From Opitutales bacterium (GTDB lineage: Bacteria; Verrucomicrobiota; Verrucomicrobiia; Opitutales; Oceanipulchritudinaceae), in contig JAFGCZ010000001.1 in NCBI GenBank assembly GCA_016932335.1, positions 113,714 through 177,713 of the forward strand: a stretch of DNA of 64,000 nucleotides, read 5' to 3'. Under the pieces are notes generated by a model that was not told the DNA's origin, made no database searches, and saw nothing but the letters and a program-made list of their open reading frames with translations. Positions 54,748 to 63,163 of this stretch are shown here, piece after piece. The position numbers were made by a program, and so were the translations under genes. How positions within the stretch are numbered: the stretch's first letter is position 1; each line of letters starts with the position of its first letter.

Positions 54748-55974
54748 ATGAATCGTCCTAAAAAAGTTGCTATCCTCACCGCAGGCGGCTTGGCTCCCTG
54801 CCTTTCCAGCGCCATCGGTGGCCTCATTGAACGCTATACTGAAATCGATCCTTCCATCGAGATCATTTGCTACAAGAGCGGTTACAAAGGCCTGCTCCTC
54901 GGTGAATACTACACCGTTAATGCCGAAGTTCGCGAAAATGCCGGCCTGCTTCACCGTTTTGGCGGCAGCGCCATCGGAAACAGCCGCGTTAAGCTGACCA
55001 ACGTCAAGGACTGTGTAAAGCGCGGCCTCGTTAAGGATGGAGAAGACCCTCAGAAGGTTGCTGCCGATCAGCTCGTTAAAGACGGGGTTGATGTGCTCCA
55101 CACCATCGGTGGGGATGATACCAACACTGCTGCTGCCGATTTGGCCAAATACCTGCACGAAAACGGTTATGATATGCGTGTAATCGGCCTACCCAAAACC
55201 ATCGATAACGACGTTGTGCCCATCAAGCAATCCCTTGGTGCCTGGACCGCTGCCGAACAGGGCTCCCTCTATTTTGAGAACATTGTGCACGAACATTCTT
55301 CCAACCCCCGCATGCTCATTATTCATGAGGTAATGGGCCGCCACTGCGGTTGGTTGACTGCTGCCACAGCCAAAGTCTACCATGACAATTGCGACCACGA
55401 CGAATATGTGCCCGAGCTTGGTTTTGCTCAGGCCAATTTCGATGTGCACGCTGTTTTCGTTCCTGAAATGGAAATCGACATCGACAAAGAAGCTGCCCGC
55501 CTCAGCAAAGTCATGGACGAAATCGACAACGTAAACATCTTCCTTTCCGAAGGTGCCGGTCTTGATTCCATTGTTAAGGCTATGGAAGCAGCCGGAGAAG
55601 AAGTCCCCCGCGATCCCTTTGGCCACGTAAAGCTCGACCTCGTAAATCCGGGCAAGTTCTTTGCCGATAAGTTTGCCAGCAAGATCGGAGCCGAAAAGGT
55701 TATGGTTCAGAAGAGTGGTTATTTTGGCCGTTCTGCTGTTGCCAATGCTGAAGACCTGCGCCTGATCAAGAGCTGTACCGACCTCGCGGTTGAAGTAGCT
55801 CTGAACGGTGGTGCTGGCCTCATCGGCCACGATGAAGAGCGCGGCGGTGTGCTTCGTGCCATCGAGTTTGAACGCATTAAGGGCGGTAAGGCTTTCAATA
55901 TCGACGAGCCTTGGTTCGAACAGCTCCTCGCCGAAATCGGTCAGGAAAAGGGCAAGAAAACTGCCGCTCACTAA
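54748..55974 (+). CDS. pfp: PPi-dependent 6-phosphofructokinase
   Basis: Phosphorylates fructose 6-phosphate using pyrophosphate; reversible glycolytic/gluconeogenic step. The motif GGDDTNTAAADL carries the Asp that marks PPi enzymes in place of the Gly of ATP enzymes (GGDGS), and GLPKTIDNDV has the second hallmark Lys. At 408 residues it has the length of the compact PPi-PFK group. The gene is monocistronic, with a strong terminator at 56002-56033. Confidence 0.93.
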   Translation: MNRPKKVAILTAGGLAPCLSSAIGGLIERYTEIDPSIEIICYKSGYKGLLLGEYYTVNAEVRENAGLLHRFGGSAIGNSRVKLTNVKDCVKRGLVKDGEDPQKVAADQLVKDGVDVLHTIGGDDTNTAAADLAKYLHENGYDMRVIGLPKTIDNDVVPIKQSLGAWTAAEQGSLYFENIVHEHSSNPRMLIIHEVMGRHCGWLTAATAKVYHDNCDHDEYVPELGFAQANFDVHAVFVPEMEIDIDKEAARLSKVMDEIDNVNIFLSEGAGLDSIVKAMEAAGEEVPRDPFGHVKLDLVNPGKFFADKFASKIGAEKVMVQKSGYFGRSAVANAEDLRLIKSCTDLAVEVALNGGAGLIGHDEERGGVLRAIEFERIKGGKAFNIDEPWFEQLLAEIGQEKGKKTAAH

Positions 55975-56001
55975 GTTTTCCCCAGAACATTCATTTGTTT
56001 C

Positions 56002-56033
56002 AGGCGCTGAGGTTATCCTCAGCGCCTTTTTTT
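56002..56033 (+). terminator. Intrinsic terminator after pfp
   Basis: Eleven-base perfect arms aggcgctgagg (56002-56012) and cctcagcgcct (56017-56027), loop ttat, then six T. Confidence 0.93.
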
Positions 56034-56087
56034 GCTGACATTTTCCATGGGTGTGGCTGAATCCTCTCTTCTTATCAGGAGCACCAC

Positions 56088-56396
56088 ATGGCTTACCATT
56101 CTACCGATGTTTACGGGATAACACACATCAATCCGGATGAAGCTATTCTCCGGGATGTGTTGGAGGGCGTTTTTGACGCGGAGGATGTGCCGCATCCCGA
56201 TGCTTCGATTATGCACGATTCGGGATGGATTCTTACTTACAGCCATTCACGTTGCCTGATTCTGGAGCACGCGGACAATGATCAAATACGCCTTCTCCGC
56301 AATGTCCTGCCGAATCAAGCGTTGCAATATTGGTATTGGCTGGCCCGTGGGCAGATCACTGCTTTGCTGAATCTTGAATGGGTGGATAACGTATGA
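56088..56396 (+). CDS. Small protein, unknown, upstream of DMT transporter
   Basis: 102 residues, no signal peptide or membrane segment. The sequence is His/Asp-rich at the N-terminus (MAYHSTDVYGITHINPDEA). I recognise no family. Its stop overlaps the start of the downstream transporter gene by four bases, which supports it as a real translated gene, perhaps with a partner role. Confidence 0.7.
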   Translation: MAYHSTDVYGITHINPDEAILRDVLEGVFDAEDVPHPDASIMHDSGWILTYSHSRCLILEHADNDQIRLLRNVLPNQALQYWYWLARGQITALLNLEWVDNV

Positions 56397-57283
56397 TTCC
56401 AGCGCTTTTTACGGTGCTCTTTTTCAGCCTGGGGGCCATCTTTTCCGGCCGTTCGGCCCGTTATGTGGGCGTTCACCGAACCAATTGCTTTCGCTTGTGC
56501 TTGGCGTGTTGTTTCCTGGGGATCTGGGTATATTTTTTCGGCAGTGGATTGCACCATCCGGCAACCGTTTGGTTTTTGCTGAGCGGTGTTGTTGGCTACG
56601 GCATTGGGGATACCGGTTACTTCATGGCTTTACCCCGTATCGGGGCCCAGCAGACATCATTGATAACCCTGTGTCTTTCGGCCGTAATTGCTGCTATCGT
56701 TGAATACCTTTGGTTGGGAACAGTGCTTTTGCCGGTTCAGCTTATCAGTGGAGTGATTATTATTTCAGGAGTTGTTATTGTGCTGACCTCGCGCCGGAGG
56801 GATGTTCCTTACATCCAGGGGCGCTTTGGTTATTTTTGGGGCTGTGTTTCCGCTTTGGGGCAAGGGGGAGGCGTTGTTCTGGCACGCAAAGGATTCCTCG
56901 TGGCAGAGTCTCTGGGGCAACCTCTCGATGTTGGTACCGCGGCGTTTGATCGTCTACTTGGTGGTTCCGTTTTTGCCGTAATCATCTTTTTAGTTCTACG
57001 CAGTATTTATGGAAAAGAAAAAACGTTTGTAGAAGCCTCTCCACAGAAGAAAATCGTCTATGTGCTTTTAGTTGCCCTTTTGGGGCCCGTCTTTGGCGTT
57101 AGTTGTTTTCAATGGGCATTGTTCTCTGCACCCGGAGGAATTGTTATGGCCGTTGTCTCCATGACTCCCGTTGCCATTATTCCATTTGCCTATCTGATAG
57201 AGGGTGAGAAGCCCGGGATGCGTTCCTTATGGGGGGCTCTGGTTGCTGTTTTCGGAACCATTTTATTGGCTCTTGTTTCTTGA
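56393..57283 (+). CDS. DMT-superfamily (EamA) transporter
   Basis: 296 residues with about ten hydrophobic helices in two five-helix repeats, typical of EamA drug/metabolite exporters: VLFFSLGAIFSGRSARY at the start, TSLITLCLSAVIAAIVEYLWLGTVLLP in repeat one, and VMAVVSMTPVAIIPFAYLIEGEKPGMRSLWGALVAVFGTILLAL in repeat two. Substrate unknown. Four-base overlap with the small gene before it. Confidence 0.9.
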   Translation: MIPALFTVLFFSLGAIFSGRSARYVGVHRTNCFRLCLACCFLGIWVYFFGSGLHHPATVWFLLSGVVGYGIGDTGYFMALPRIGAQQTSLITLCLSAVIAAIVEYLWLGTVLLPVQLISGVIIISGVVIVLTSRRRDVPYIQGRFGYFWGCVSALGQGGGVVLARKGFLVAESLGQPLDVGTAAFDRLLGGSVFAVIIFLVLRSIYGKEKTFVEASPQKKIVYVLLVALLGPVFGVSCFQWALFSAPGGIVMAVVSMTPVAIIPFAYLIEGEKPGMRSLWGALVAVFGTILLALVS

Positions 57284-57415
57284 TGAAAGTTGTAACTTTT
57301 TTTGAAAAGGAAGCGTTTATCAAGACAAGCCTCTTTCTCCACGACGGAGTTGCAGAATGCATTGCAGAGAGACAGGCGGCGAAGTCTGCCAACAAAACTG
57401 TACACCTCATTCGCA

Positions 57416-57871
57416 ATGGAAATTACATCCACCTCCAGTTCTTATCTTTGGAATACCAATCAAACGAAGACTTCGACTTCATCCTCGCTGACAGAAGACC
57501 AGAAAACCACTCTGAATTCGCTGCTTGAAGGATACGATCTCGAAAACATGGATGCCGAAAACATGGAATCGCTTTTTGAAGCGATGAAGGAAAGCGGTAT
57601 TCCTATGAACAGTGAAACGGAGAGCATTCTCTCTGAGGCTGGTCTGGAAAAACCGGAAGATATGCCTCCTCCCCCTGATGGAGGGGCTCCTGTCGATGAG
57701 GTTGCTGCAGACAGCAACAGCGATACGGAAGAAATTGAGGCAGATGAAGAACTGCTCGACCTCATTGAACAATACCAAAATGGTACGATTACAGAAGAAG
57801 AATTTCTGCAACAGGCCGCAAGTTATGGAGCCACCGGTTCAGCTGGTTCTATCGTTAACAAGTACGCCTGA
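57416..57871 (+). CDS. Acidic Ser/Glu-rich protein, unknown
   Basis: 151 residues from the ATG at 57416; the frame is open upstream to 57302, but that part is basic and unlike the rest. The N-terminus is Ser/Thr-rich (SSSYLWNTNQTKTSTSSS). A helical part follows with LLEGYDLENMDAENMESLFEAM, then a Pro-rich spacer (EDMPPPPDGGAP) and an acidic C-terminal half (SDTEEIEADEELLDLIEQYQNGTITEEEFLQQA) with a vague resemblance to degenerate EF-hand pairs. I cannot assign a function. It ends just before a bidirectional terminator. Confidence 0.6.
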   Translation: MEITSTSSSYLWNTNQTKTSTSSSLTEDQKTTLNSLLEGYDLENMDAENMESLFEAMKESGIPMNSETESILSEAGLEKPEDMPPPPDGGAPVDEVAADSNSDTEEIEADEELLDLIEQYQNGTITEEEFLQQAASYGATGSAGSIVNKYA

Positions 57872-57938
57872 CTCTCACTCAAAAAAGGTACGCGGCATCT
57901 TCTGCTGATGCCATGGCTTTACTCGTGAAGCGTGCCAA

Positions 57939-57970
57939 AAAAAGCGGTTCCTTTTCTGGAACCGCTTTTT
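57939..57970. terminator. Bidirectional terminator between unknown gene and ilvB
   Basis: Arms gcggttcc (57944-57951) and ggaaccgc (57958-57965) flanked by an A-run and a T-run. Suitable for the acidic-protein gene on the plus strand and for ilvB on the minus strand. Confidence 0.85.
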
Positions 57971-57980
57971 GCGTTAAAGA

Positions 57981-59762
57981 TTAGGCATCATCTCGGCTGA
58001 TGATAATTTCTTTTGCCGATTTTCCGGGGGCAATAAACGGCATTACGTGTTCTGTATAGGGAACAATAACCTCGAGGAGGAAGGGCCCGTCGGAATTGAG
58101 CATTTCTTCCATCGCAGAAGTTAGATCTTCGCGTTTCCAGACGCGTTTACTGGGAACGCCAAAGCCCTTTGCCACTGTTTGAAAATCTGGGTAGAGCCCT
58201 TCAATGTTTTCCGGGCCACCTGGATTGTCGGGGTCGCAGAGAATCGTCTGAGCGCGAACACCGTCATAGAAGCTGTCTTCCCACTGAACAACCATCCCCA
58301 GGTGCTGATTGTTGAGCAGGAGAATCTTTACGGGAATCTTCTCGCGCACTGCCGTGGCCAACTCTTGAACGTTCATGGTAAAGGAACCGTCTCCATCGAT
58401 ATCAATGACCTTCTTTTCTGGGTGGGCAACCTGTGCCCCTAGGGCAGAGGGGAGACCAAAGCCCATGGTGCCCAGACCAAGACTGCTGACGAAGGTTTTC
58501 GGTTCCTTAAATTTGTAGAACTGAGCCGACCACATTTGGTGTTGCCCAACGCCTGTGGCAACAATGGCGTCGCCTTTGCTGACTTCGTAAAGCGTCTGGA
58601 TTGCTTCCTGGGAGGTGATGTGTGTGCCCTTTTTGAAGGCAAAGGGATACTGGGTATGCCATTCCCTTACCTGATGCTGCCATTCGGAAAAATCGGGAAC
58701 ACTGTAGTTGCGTTCTTTGGCCAGTTGCATCAGGCGATCCAGCGCATATTTCACATCGCTGTGAATAGCCAGAGAAACGAGCTTATTCTTGTTGTGTTCA
58801 CTCTGGTCGATGTCTACATGGACGATCGTAGCATTAGGAGCAAATTTGGAAACGACCCCGGTTATGCGGTCATCAAAACGGGCGCCTAGTGTAATCAGCA
58901 GGTCGCTGTCGCAAACGGCCCAGTTTCCGGCAACACTTCCATGCATCCCGAACCAGCGCAGGCTCAACTCGTGTGTTTCGGGAAAACCGCCCAGCCCCAT
59001 CAGAGTGGTTGCTACGGGAATGCCCATGTATTCGGCAAAAGCCAGTAGTTCCTTTTCAGCATTTCCACTGATGATACCGCCTCCGGTATACAAAACAGGG
59101 CGCTTACTCAATGTGAGCAGCTCCATCAGCTTTATCAGATCTTCGTCTTCTGCTTGAGGGGTGGGGTTGTAACCGGGAAGGTCTATCGGTTGATTCAGAT
59201 CAACATTGATGATGGCCTGCTGAACGTCCTTGGGGATATCAATCAATACCGGTCCGGGGCGGCCCGTTGTGGCAATGTAAAATGCTTCACGGATGATGCG
59301 TGGCAAATCATGCGGGTCCAGCACCAGAAAACTGTGCTTGGTGATGGGCACTGTCATTCCGTAGAAATCTGTTTCCTGAAAAGCGCTTTTTCCAATCAGC
59401 TTTTGATTTACCTGGCCGGTGATGGCGATCATGGGAATAGAGTCCATCCATGCGTCTGCGATACAGGTTACCAAATTGGTGGCACCGGGGCCGCTGGTGG
59501 TCATGCAGACACCGGCTTTGCCCGTAGTTCTGGCATAACCATGGGCCATAAAACCACAACCCTGCTCATGGCGGGGTAAAATGGTTCTGATTTTATCCGA
59601 GGTTCTGGTTAGAGATTGATGAATCTCCATCGAGGCACCACCGGGGTAAGCAAACACCACTTCTACTCCTTCACGCTCAAGGCACTTCACGAGTAGATCA
59701 GAGCCCTTTATTTGACGAACAAAGGTGTCTTTTTCAGTGTTTGGGAGATTTTGTGTTTTCAT
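57981..59762 (-). CDS. ilvB: Acetolactate synthase large (catalytic) subunit
   Basis: ThDP- and FAD-dependent acetohydroxyacid synthase. Start set at the ATG at 59762; a TTG at 59789 in frame would add 9 residues. 593 residues. Motifs: [17 protein letters not shown] with the conserved N-terminal glycines, catalytic Glu region [30 protein letters not shown], and the ThDP motif [17 protein letters not shown]...NNQHLGMV. ilvN and ilvC are more than 52 kb away on the other strand. A leader peptide with an attenuator lies upstream. Confidence 0.96.
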   Translation of the reverse strand: MKTQNLPNTEKDTFVRQIKGSDLLVKCLEREGVEVVFAYPGGASMEIHQSLTRTSDKIRTILPRHEQGCGFMAHGYARTTGKAGVCMTTSGPGATNLVTCIADAWMDSIPMIAITGQVNQKLIGKSAFQETDFYGMTVPITKHSFLVLDPHDLPRIIREAFYIATTGRPGPVLIDIPKDVQQAIINVDLNQPIDLPGYNPTPQAEDEDLIKLMELLTLSKRPVLYTGGGIISGNAEKELLAFAEYMGIPVATTLMGLGGFPETHELSLRWFGMHGSVAGNWAVCDSDLLITLGARFDDRITGVVSKFAPNATIVHVDIDQSEHNKNKLVSLAIHSDVKYALDRLMQLAKERNYSVPDFSEWQHQVREWHTQYPFAFKKGTHITSQEAIQTLYEVSKGDAIVATGVGQHQMWSAQFYKFKEPKTFVSSLGLGTMGFGLPSALGAQVAHPEKKVIDIDGDGSFTMNVQELATAVREKIPVKILLLNNQHLGMVVQWEDSFYDGVRAQTILCDPDNPGGPENIEGLYPDFQTVAKGFGVPSKRVWKREDLTSAMEEMLNSDGPFLLEVIVPYTEHVMPFIAPGKSAKEIIISRDDA

Positions 59763-59800
59763 GGATATTATTTTTTTAGGGTCATTCAAAGATTCAAAAA

Positions 59801-59828
59801 CAAAAAAAACCGGATGAGTTCACCGGTT
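59801..59828 (-). terminator. ilvB attenuator terminator
   Basis: On the minus strand, arms ACCGG-TGA and TCA-T-CCGGT form a hairpin with a single bulged base, followed by a run of eight T. It lies between the leader peptide and ilvB. An alternative partner for its left arm is GCCGGT (complement of 59860-59865), which would form an antiterminator. Confidence 0.85.
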
Positions 59829-59870
59829 CGCTGTCTTCGTAAAATGCTGTTACAAGGATACCGGCTATCG

Positions 59871-59927
59871 TTAGTGACGCACCACGCTCACCACCACAAG
59901 CACACCAAGAAGCACTGCTGCATTCAT
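59871..59927 (-). CDS. ilvB leader peptide (Val/Leu-rich attenuator)
   Basis: An 18-residue frame, MNAAVLLGVLVVVSVVRH, with 7 Val and 3 Leu (one run is VLVVVSVV). It is on the ilvB strand, about 110 bases before the ilvB ATG, and is followed by the terminator at 59801-59828. Ribosome stalling at the Val/Leu codons when these aminoacyl-tRNAs are scarce would favour the antiterminator. This is the classical ilv-operon attenuation design. It is too short to be an ordinary gene, so the reading rests on its composition and position. Confidence 0.85.
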   Translation of the reverse strand: MNAAVLLGVLVVVSVVRH

Positions 59928-59984
59928 TGTAAAAGCAGTTGTTTTGCTGATGCTTTGGGTTATCCCGTTCATTACGAAAAAGCA

Positions 59985-60012
59985 TCTATAGGTGAAAATA
60001 CTTGTCTGTAAA
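59985..60012 (-). promoter_or_regulatory. Probable promoter of the ilvB leader transcript
   Basis: On the minus strand a -35 box TTTACA (complement of 60007-60012) and a -10 box TATAGA (complement of 59985-59990) are 16 bases apart. The expected start is about 50 bases upstream of the leader peptide ATG. Confidence 0.5.
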
Positions 60013-60077
60013 CACTATAATTGCATTCTGTCGGAGATTTTTCTTTTCAGCACTGCATGCATGCTATGTAAAAGGGA

Positions 60078-60899
60078 ATGCCACGCATACTGTTTATTGG
60101 AGATATTGTTGGACGCCCTGGGCGTAATTTTGTGCAACAGCAACTGGCTGCGTTGAAAGCGGACAGAGGGATTGATCTGGTTATTGCCAATGCCGAGAAC
60201 TCCGCCGGCGGTTCCGGTGTGAGCAGCAGTATCGCCGGCGATTTGTTTGAAGCGGGCGTGGATGCCATTACCTTGGGCGACCATGTCTGGGGGCAAAAGG
60301 GCTTTGATGCGGAAATCGATCGTCAAGAGCGTATTTGCCGCCCCGTAAACCTTCCCGACGGATGTCCCGGAAAAACCTTTTTAATTGTCGAAACGAATGG
60401 TTTTCGCCTTGGTATTTTCACGCTTTTGGGGCATCGGCCGATGAAGGTTGAAGCTTCATCAAGCCCGTTTCCTGCCGCCGACAAAATGATCAACGAACTT
60501 AAGCGCCAGGTGGATGCTCTCTTTGTGGAAATTCATGCCGAAACCACTTCAGAGAAAATCGCCCTTGGCTGGTACCTCGACGGAAGGGTTGCGGCCGTTG
60601 TTGGAACGCATACCCATGTGCCCACTGCCGACGAACGAATTCTCCCGCGTGGCACTGCCTACATTACGGATGTGGGAATGACAGGGCCTTATGAATCAGT
60701 TTTGGGTCGCTCCATCGCATCGGTGATAGCACGTTTTGTAGATGGTATGCCGCGTAGACTTCCGGTGGCTGAAAACGATGTCCGTTTGTGCGGCTGTCTG
60801 GTAGATATTCACCCGGAAAAGGGTATCGCTACGTCGATGGAGCGCATTTGCCTGCGCCAGCTGGATTTGGCCCCCGAGTCCCTCAGCGATGTGTTATAG
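60078..60899 (+). CDS. YmdB-family metallophosphoesterase
   Basis: 273 residues, calcineurin-like phosphoesterase of the YmdB family (a 2',3'-cyclic-nucleotide phosphodiesterase in Bacillus). Metal-site motifs are FIGDIVGRPGR, NAENSAGGSG, LGDHVW, HAETTSEK, GTHTHVPTADERILP and DVGMTGPYESVLG. Length is normal. Tail-to-tail with rpe, overlapping by 17 bases. Confidence 0.93.
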   Translation: MPRILFIGDIVGRPGRNFVQQQLAALKADRGIDLVIANAENSAGGSGVSSSIAGDLFEAGVDAITLGDHVWGQKGFDAEIDRQERICRPVNLPDGCPGKTFLIVETNGFRLGIFTLLGHRPMKVEASSSPFPAADKMINELKRQVDALFVEIHAETTSEKIALGWYLDGRVAAVVGTHTHVPTADERILPRGTAYITDVGMTGPYESVLGRSIASVIARFVDGMPRRLPVAENDVRLCGCLVDIHPEKGIATSMERICLRQLDLAPESLSDVL

Positions 60900-61539
60900 A
60901 CTGTTCGAAGGCGGCGCGGTCGGCAGCGTTGAAGTAAGCGCTTCCCGCAACAAAGGTATCGACACCTGCGGCAGCGCAAAGCTTAGCCGTTTCCGTATTG
61001 ACTCCACCATCCACTTCCAGACGGAAGCTTAGGCCGGCTTCCTTGCGCCAAAGGGTTATTTTTTCCATTTTTGAGACAACGCTTGTATCAAAGCTTTGTC
61101 CCCCAAATCCGGGCTCTACGGTCATGGCCAGAACCATGTCCACTTCTTCAAGATAAGGCTTAATAGCCTCTGCCGGTGTTTTGGGGTTGAACACGATACC
61201 GTTCTTTTTTCCCAGCTTGCGAATGTGGCGAAGCAAAGGGAGGGGATCGTAATCGGGTTCAATATGTACACTGATCAGATCAGAGCCGGCCTCCGCGAAG
61301 GCATCGGCATATTTCCATGGCTCCGAGAGCATCAGGTGGGTATCGTAAAAGAGATCTGGAGCGTGTTTCTTCAAACACTTTACCATGTGAGGGCCAAAGG
61401 TCAGGTTCGGCACGAAATGGCCGTCCATAATATCCACATGAACCCATTGCAGGCCATTTGCCTGCAATTTGGCTACCTCTATGCCCAATGCCGCATGGTC
61501 ACCGGCGAGTATCGACGGAGCGAGTAATTTCGGGTTCAT
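60883..61539 (-). CDS. rpe: Ribulose-phosphate 3-epimerase
   Basis: Start taken at 61539 (MNPKLLAPSIL), the usual beginning of the family; an ATG at 61554 is an alternative that would overlap the upstream gene. 218 residues, TIM-barrel. VHVDIMDGHFVPNLTFGP and TVEPGFGGQSF are the metal and phosphate motifs, and LEVDGGVN the final Asp. It interconverts ribulose- and xylulose-5-phosphate in the pentose phosphate pathway. Confidence 0.95.
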   Translation of the reverse strand: MNPKLLAPSILAGDHAALGIEVAKLQANGLQWVHVDIMDGHFVPNLTFGPHMVKCLKKHAPDLFYDTHLMLSEPWKYADAFAEAGSDLISVHIEPDYDPLPLLRHIRKLGKKNGIVFNPKTPAEAIKPYLEEVDMVLAMTVEPGFGGQSFDTSVVSKMEKITLWRKEAGLSFRLEVDGGVNTETAKLCAAAGVDTFVAGSAYFNAADRAAFEQSITHR

Positions 61540-61547
61540 CGTTGTGC

Positions 61548-62054
61548 TTACCATTGACCCAATACTTGGGTCAAAATACGTTCAGCCAGTTCGCGGGACA
61601 ATTCGGGTACGGCAGCATTTTCTGCCTGAGTCAGACCGGAATCGGAAAAGATCTGTGCCGATGCTTCTACGGGAACCTTATTCAGAAGCACATTTCCGTT
61701 GCTGTCGCTTAAGGTAATTTCTGCAACTAGGTGCAGTTCTACGTTGCGGGTTAGCCCGGTGTCTTCAGCTCTTTTGGCCAGCGTTTCTCTATCGTAGTCT
61801 TTCAGGACAATTTCCAAAAATAGATTGGCGTCCTTTTCTCCTGAAACAGATAAGGTGCCATCCGTGAGGAAGGCTTTTACCGTGTTGTCGGTAACCGATG
61901 CCTGAGCCTGTGCGATGTAAGATTCGTTTTGGGCCGGAGCGATATAAATACGCTTGCCTTCAAGTGCGGGTACAGGAGTTCCCATATGGTATGCTCCGCA
62001 GGCGCTTAAAAGCAGGCTACACAGCAAAAGGCTGATTCGATGGATAACGTTCAT
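61548..62054 (-). CDS. LptE-like outer-membrane lipoprotein
   Basis: 168 residues with a lipoprotein signal and lipobox (LLLSACGAYHMG); mature N-terminal Cys about residue 19. The GAYHMGT start and the beta/alpha core with IYIAPAQNESY fit the LptE / LPS-assembly lipoprotein family, which plugs LptD. It sits between a BamD-like protein and rpe. The call is by overall pattern, not a unique motif. Confidence 0.7.
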   Translation of the reverse strand: MNVIHRISLLLCSLLLSACGAYHMGTPVPALEGKRIYIAPAQNESYIAQAQASVTDNTVKAFLTDGTLSVSGEKDANLFLEIVLKDYDRETLAKRAEDTGLTRNVELHLVAEITLSDSNGNVLLNKVPVEASAQIFSDSGLTQAENAAVPELSRELAERILTQVLGQW

Positions 62055-62072
62055 GTATTTGCCGAAAAAGGC

Positions 62073-63155
62073 TTATTGAGCCTGGGCCATTGGCTCAGGT
62101 TGGGTTGGCTTGGGCGCGGGGACCTTTAATGGATCGTAGGATGTCCAGAATTTCAGGTGTTGCCAAACTCCACGAATCGGATAGCGACCGTCCGGGAATT
62201 TCTTGTCGAGCTGGTCAATGATGGCCAAATACTCTCTAGCTTCTTGCGCGCTGTGAGATTCCGGGGCAATGGTAATCGCCTGATTGAAAAATACTTTTGC
62301 CGACTGGTAGGCATCGCGGGCATGGTAGTAAAATTCGCCCATGATGAGTTTGCTCTTGGCATGAATCTCGTACATCTCTTCCAGTCCGATTTCGCCTTGC
62401 TTAACGGCTGGGTTGTCTTTGTAGAGAATCAAAAAGGTTTTGTAGTAGCTGATCGCTTCGCGGGTAGCTCCCTGGTCGTAATCTGCACCGTTGACACGAC
62501 CTTCGAATGTGTTGGCCAATTCCAGATAAGCATCCGAAGTGAGCAGGCAATTTGGGTAATTGTTGATTAAGCGGTCGAGTGCGTCGGCGGCGAGAATGCT
62601 CTTCTTGCGCATCTTGTAGATCAGCGCAATACGCATCAAAGCAGTCGGGGCCAAATCGCTGTAGGGGGCGTTGGCTACAACACTCTCATACATGGCGGTA
62701 GAGCGCTCGAGGTTGCGGGTAGGGATGATCCAGAGAAACTTTAGGTGTTTCCCTTCTTCAAAGGCTTCTGCCACTTTAAACTGCATTTCAATGAGTTCAT
62801 CAAATTTACCGTAATTAGGGTAATAAGTCAGAATTCGTTGGCAGGCATTGTAGGCTGTATTCCAATCATAATCAGCCATATTGATCTTTGCGATTGTGTA
62901 GAGCGCATCCGGGGCATAACTGGAACCGGGGAAACGAAGGTACACCTTTTCCAGTAAATCTTCTGCTTTTCCCATTCTTCCCGCACTATAGGCCGCCATC
63001 CCTTCGGAGTAGAAACCTTCGGCGAGCCTGTCCTGTTCCGCTGGAGAAATGTTCTTCCATTCATCCTTTTTTCCACCAAAAATCCACCAGGCATTTCCGC
63101 TGGCCGGGAGACATAAAAATGAAGCGAGTAGGAGGGTATAGATAAGTCGATGCAT
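62073..63155 (-). CDS. BamD-like TPR protein, secreted
   Basis: Start at the ATG at 63155, giving a signal peptide (MHRLIYTLLLASFLCLPASGNA); 360 residues. It lacks a lipobox Cys, unlike typical BamD. TPR-like repeats run along the chain: EGMAAYSAGRMGKAEDLLEKVYLRFPGSSYAPDALY, DWNTAYNACQRILTYYPNYGKFDEL, KSILAADALDRLINNYPNCLLTSDAYLELAN and DAYQSAKVFFNQAITIAPESHSAQEAREYLAII. Likely an outer-membrane protein assembly or related scaffold. It neighbours an LptE-like gene and fabH. Confidence 0.75.
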   Translation of the reverse strand: MHRLIYTLLLASFLCLPASGNAWWIFGGKKDEWKNISPAEQDRLAEGFYSEGMAAYSAGRMGKAEDLLEKVYLRFPGSSYAPDALYTIAKINMADYDWNTAYNACQRILTYYPNYGKFDELIEMQFKVAEAFEEGKHLKFLWIIPTRNLERSTAMYESVVANAPYSDLAPTALMRIALIYKMRKKSILAADALDRLINNYPNCLLTSDAYLELANTFEGRVNGADYDQGATREAISYYKTFLILYKDNPAVKQGEIGLEEMYEIHAKSKLIMGEFYYHARDAYQSAKVFFNQAITIAPESHSAQEAREYLAIIDQLDKKFPDGRYPIRGVWQHLKFWTSYDPLKVPAPKPTQPEPMAQAQ

Positions 63156-63163
63156 GAGCGTTT

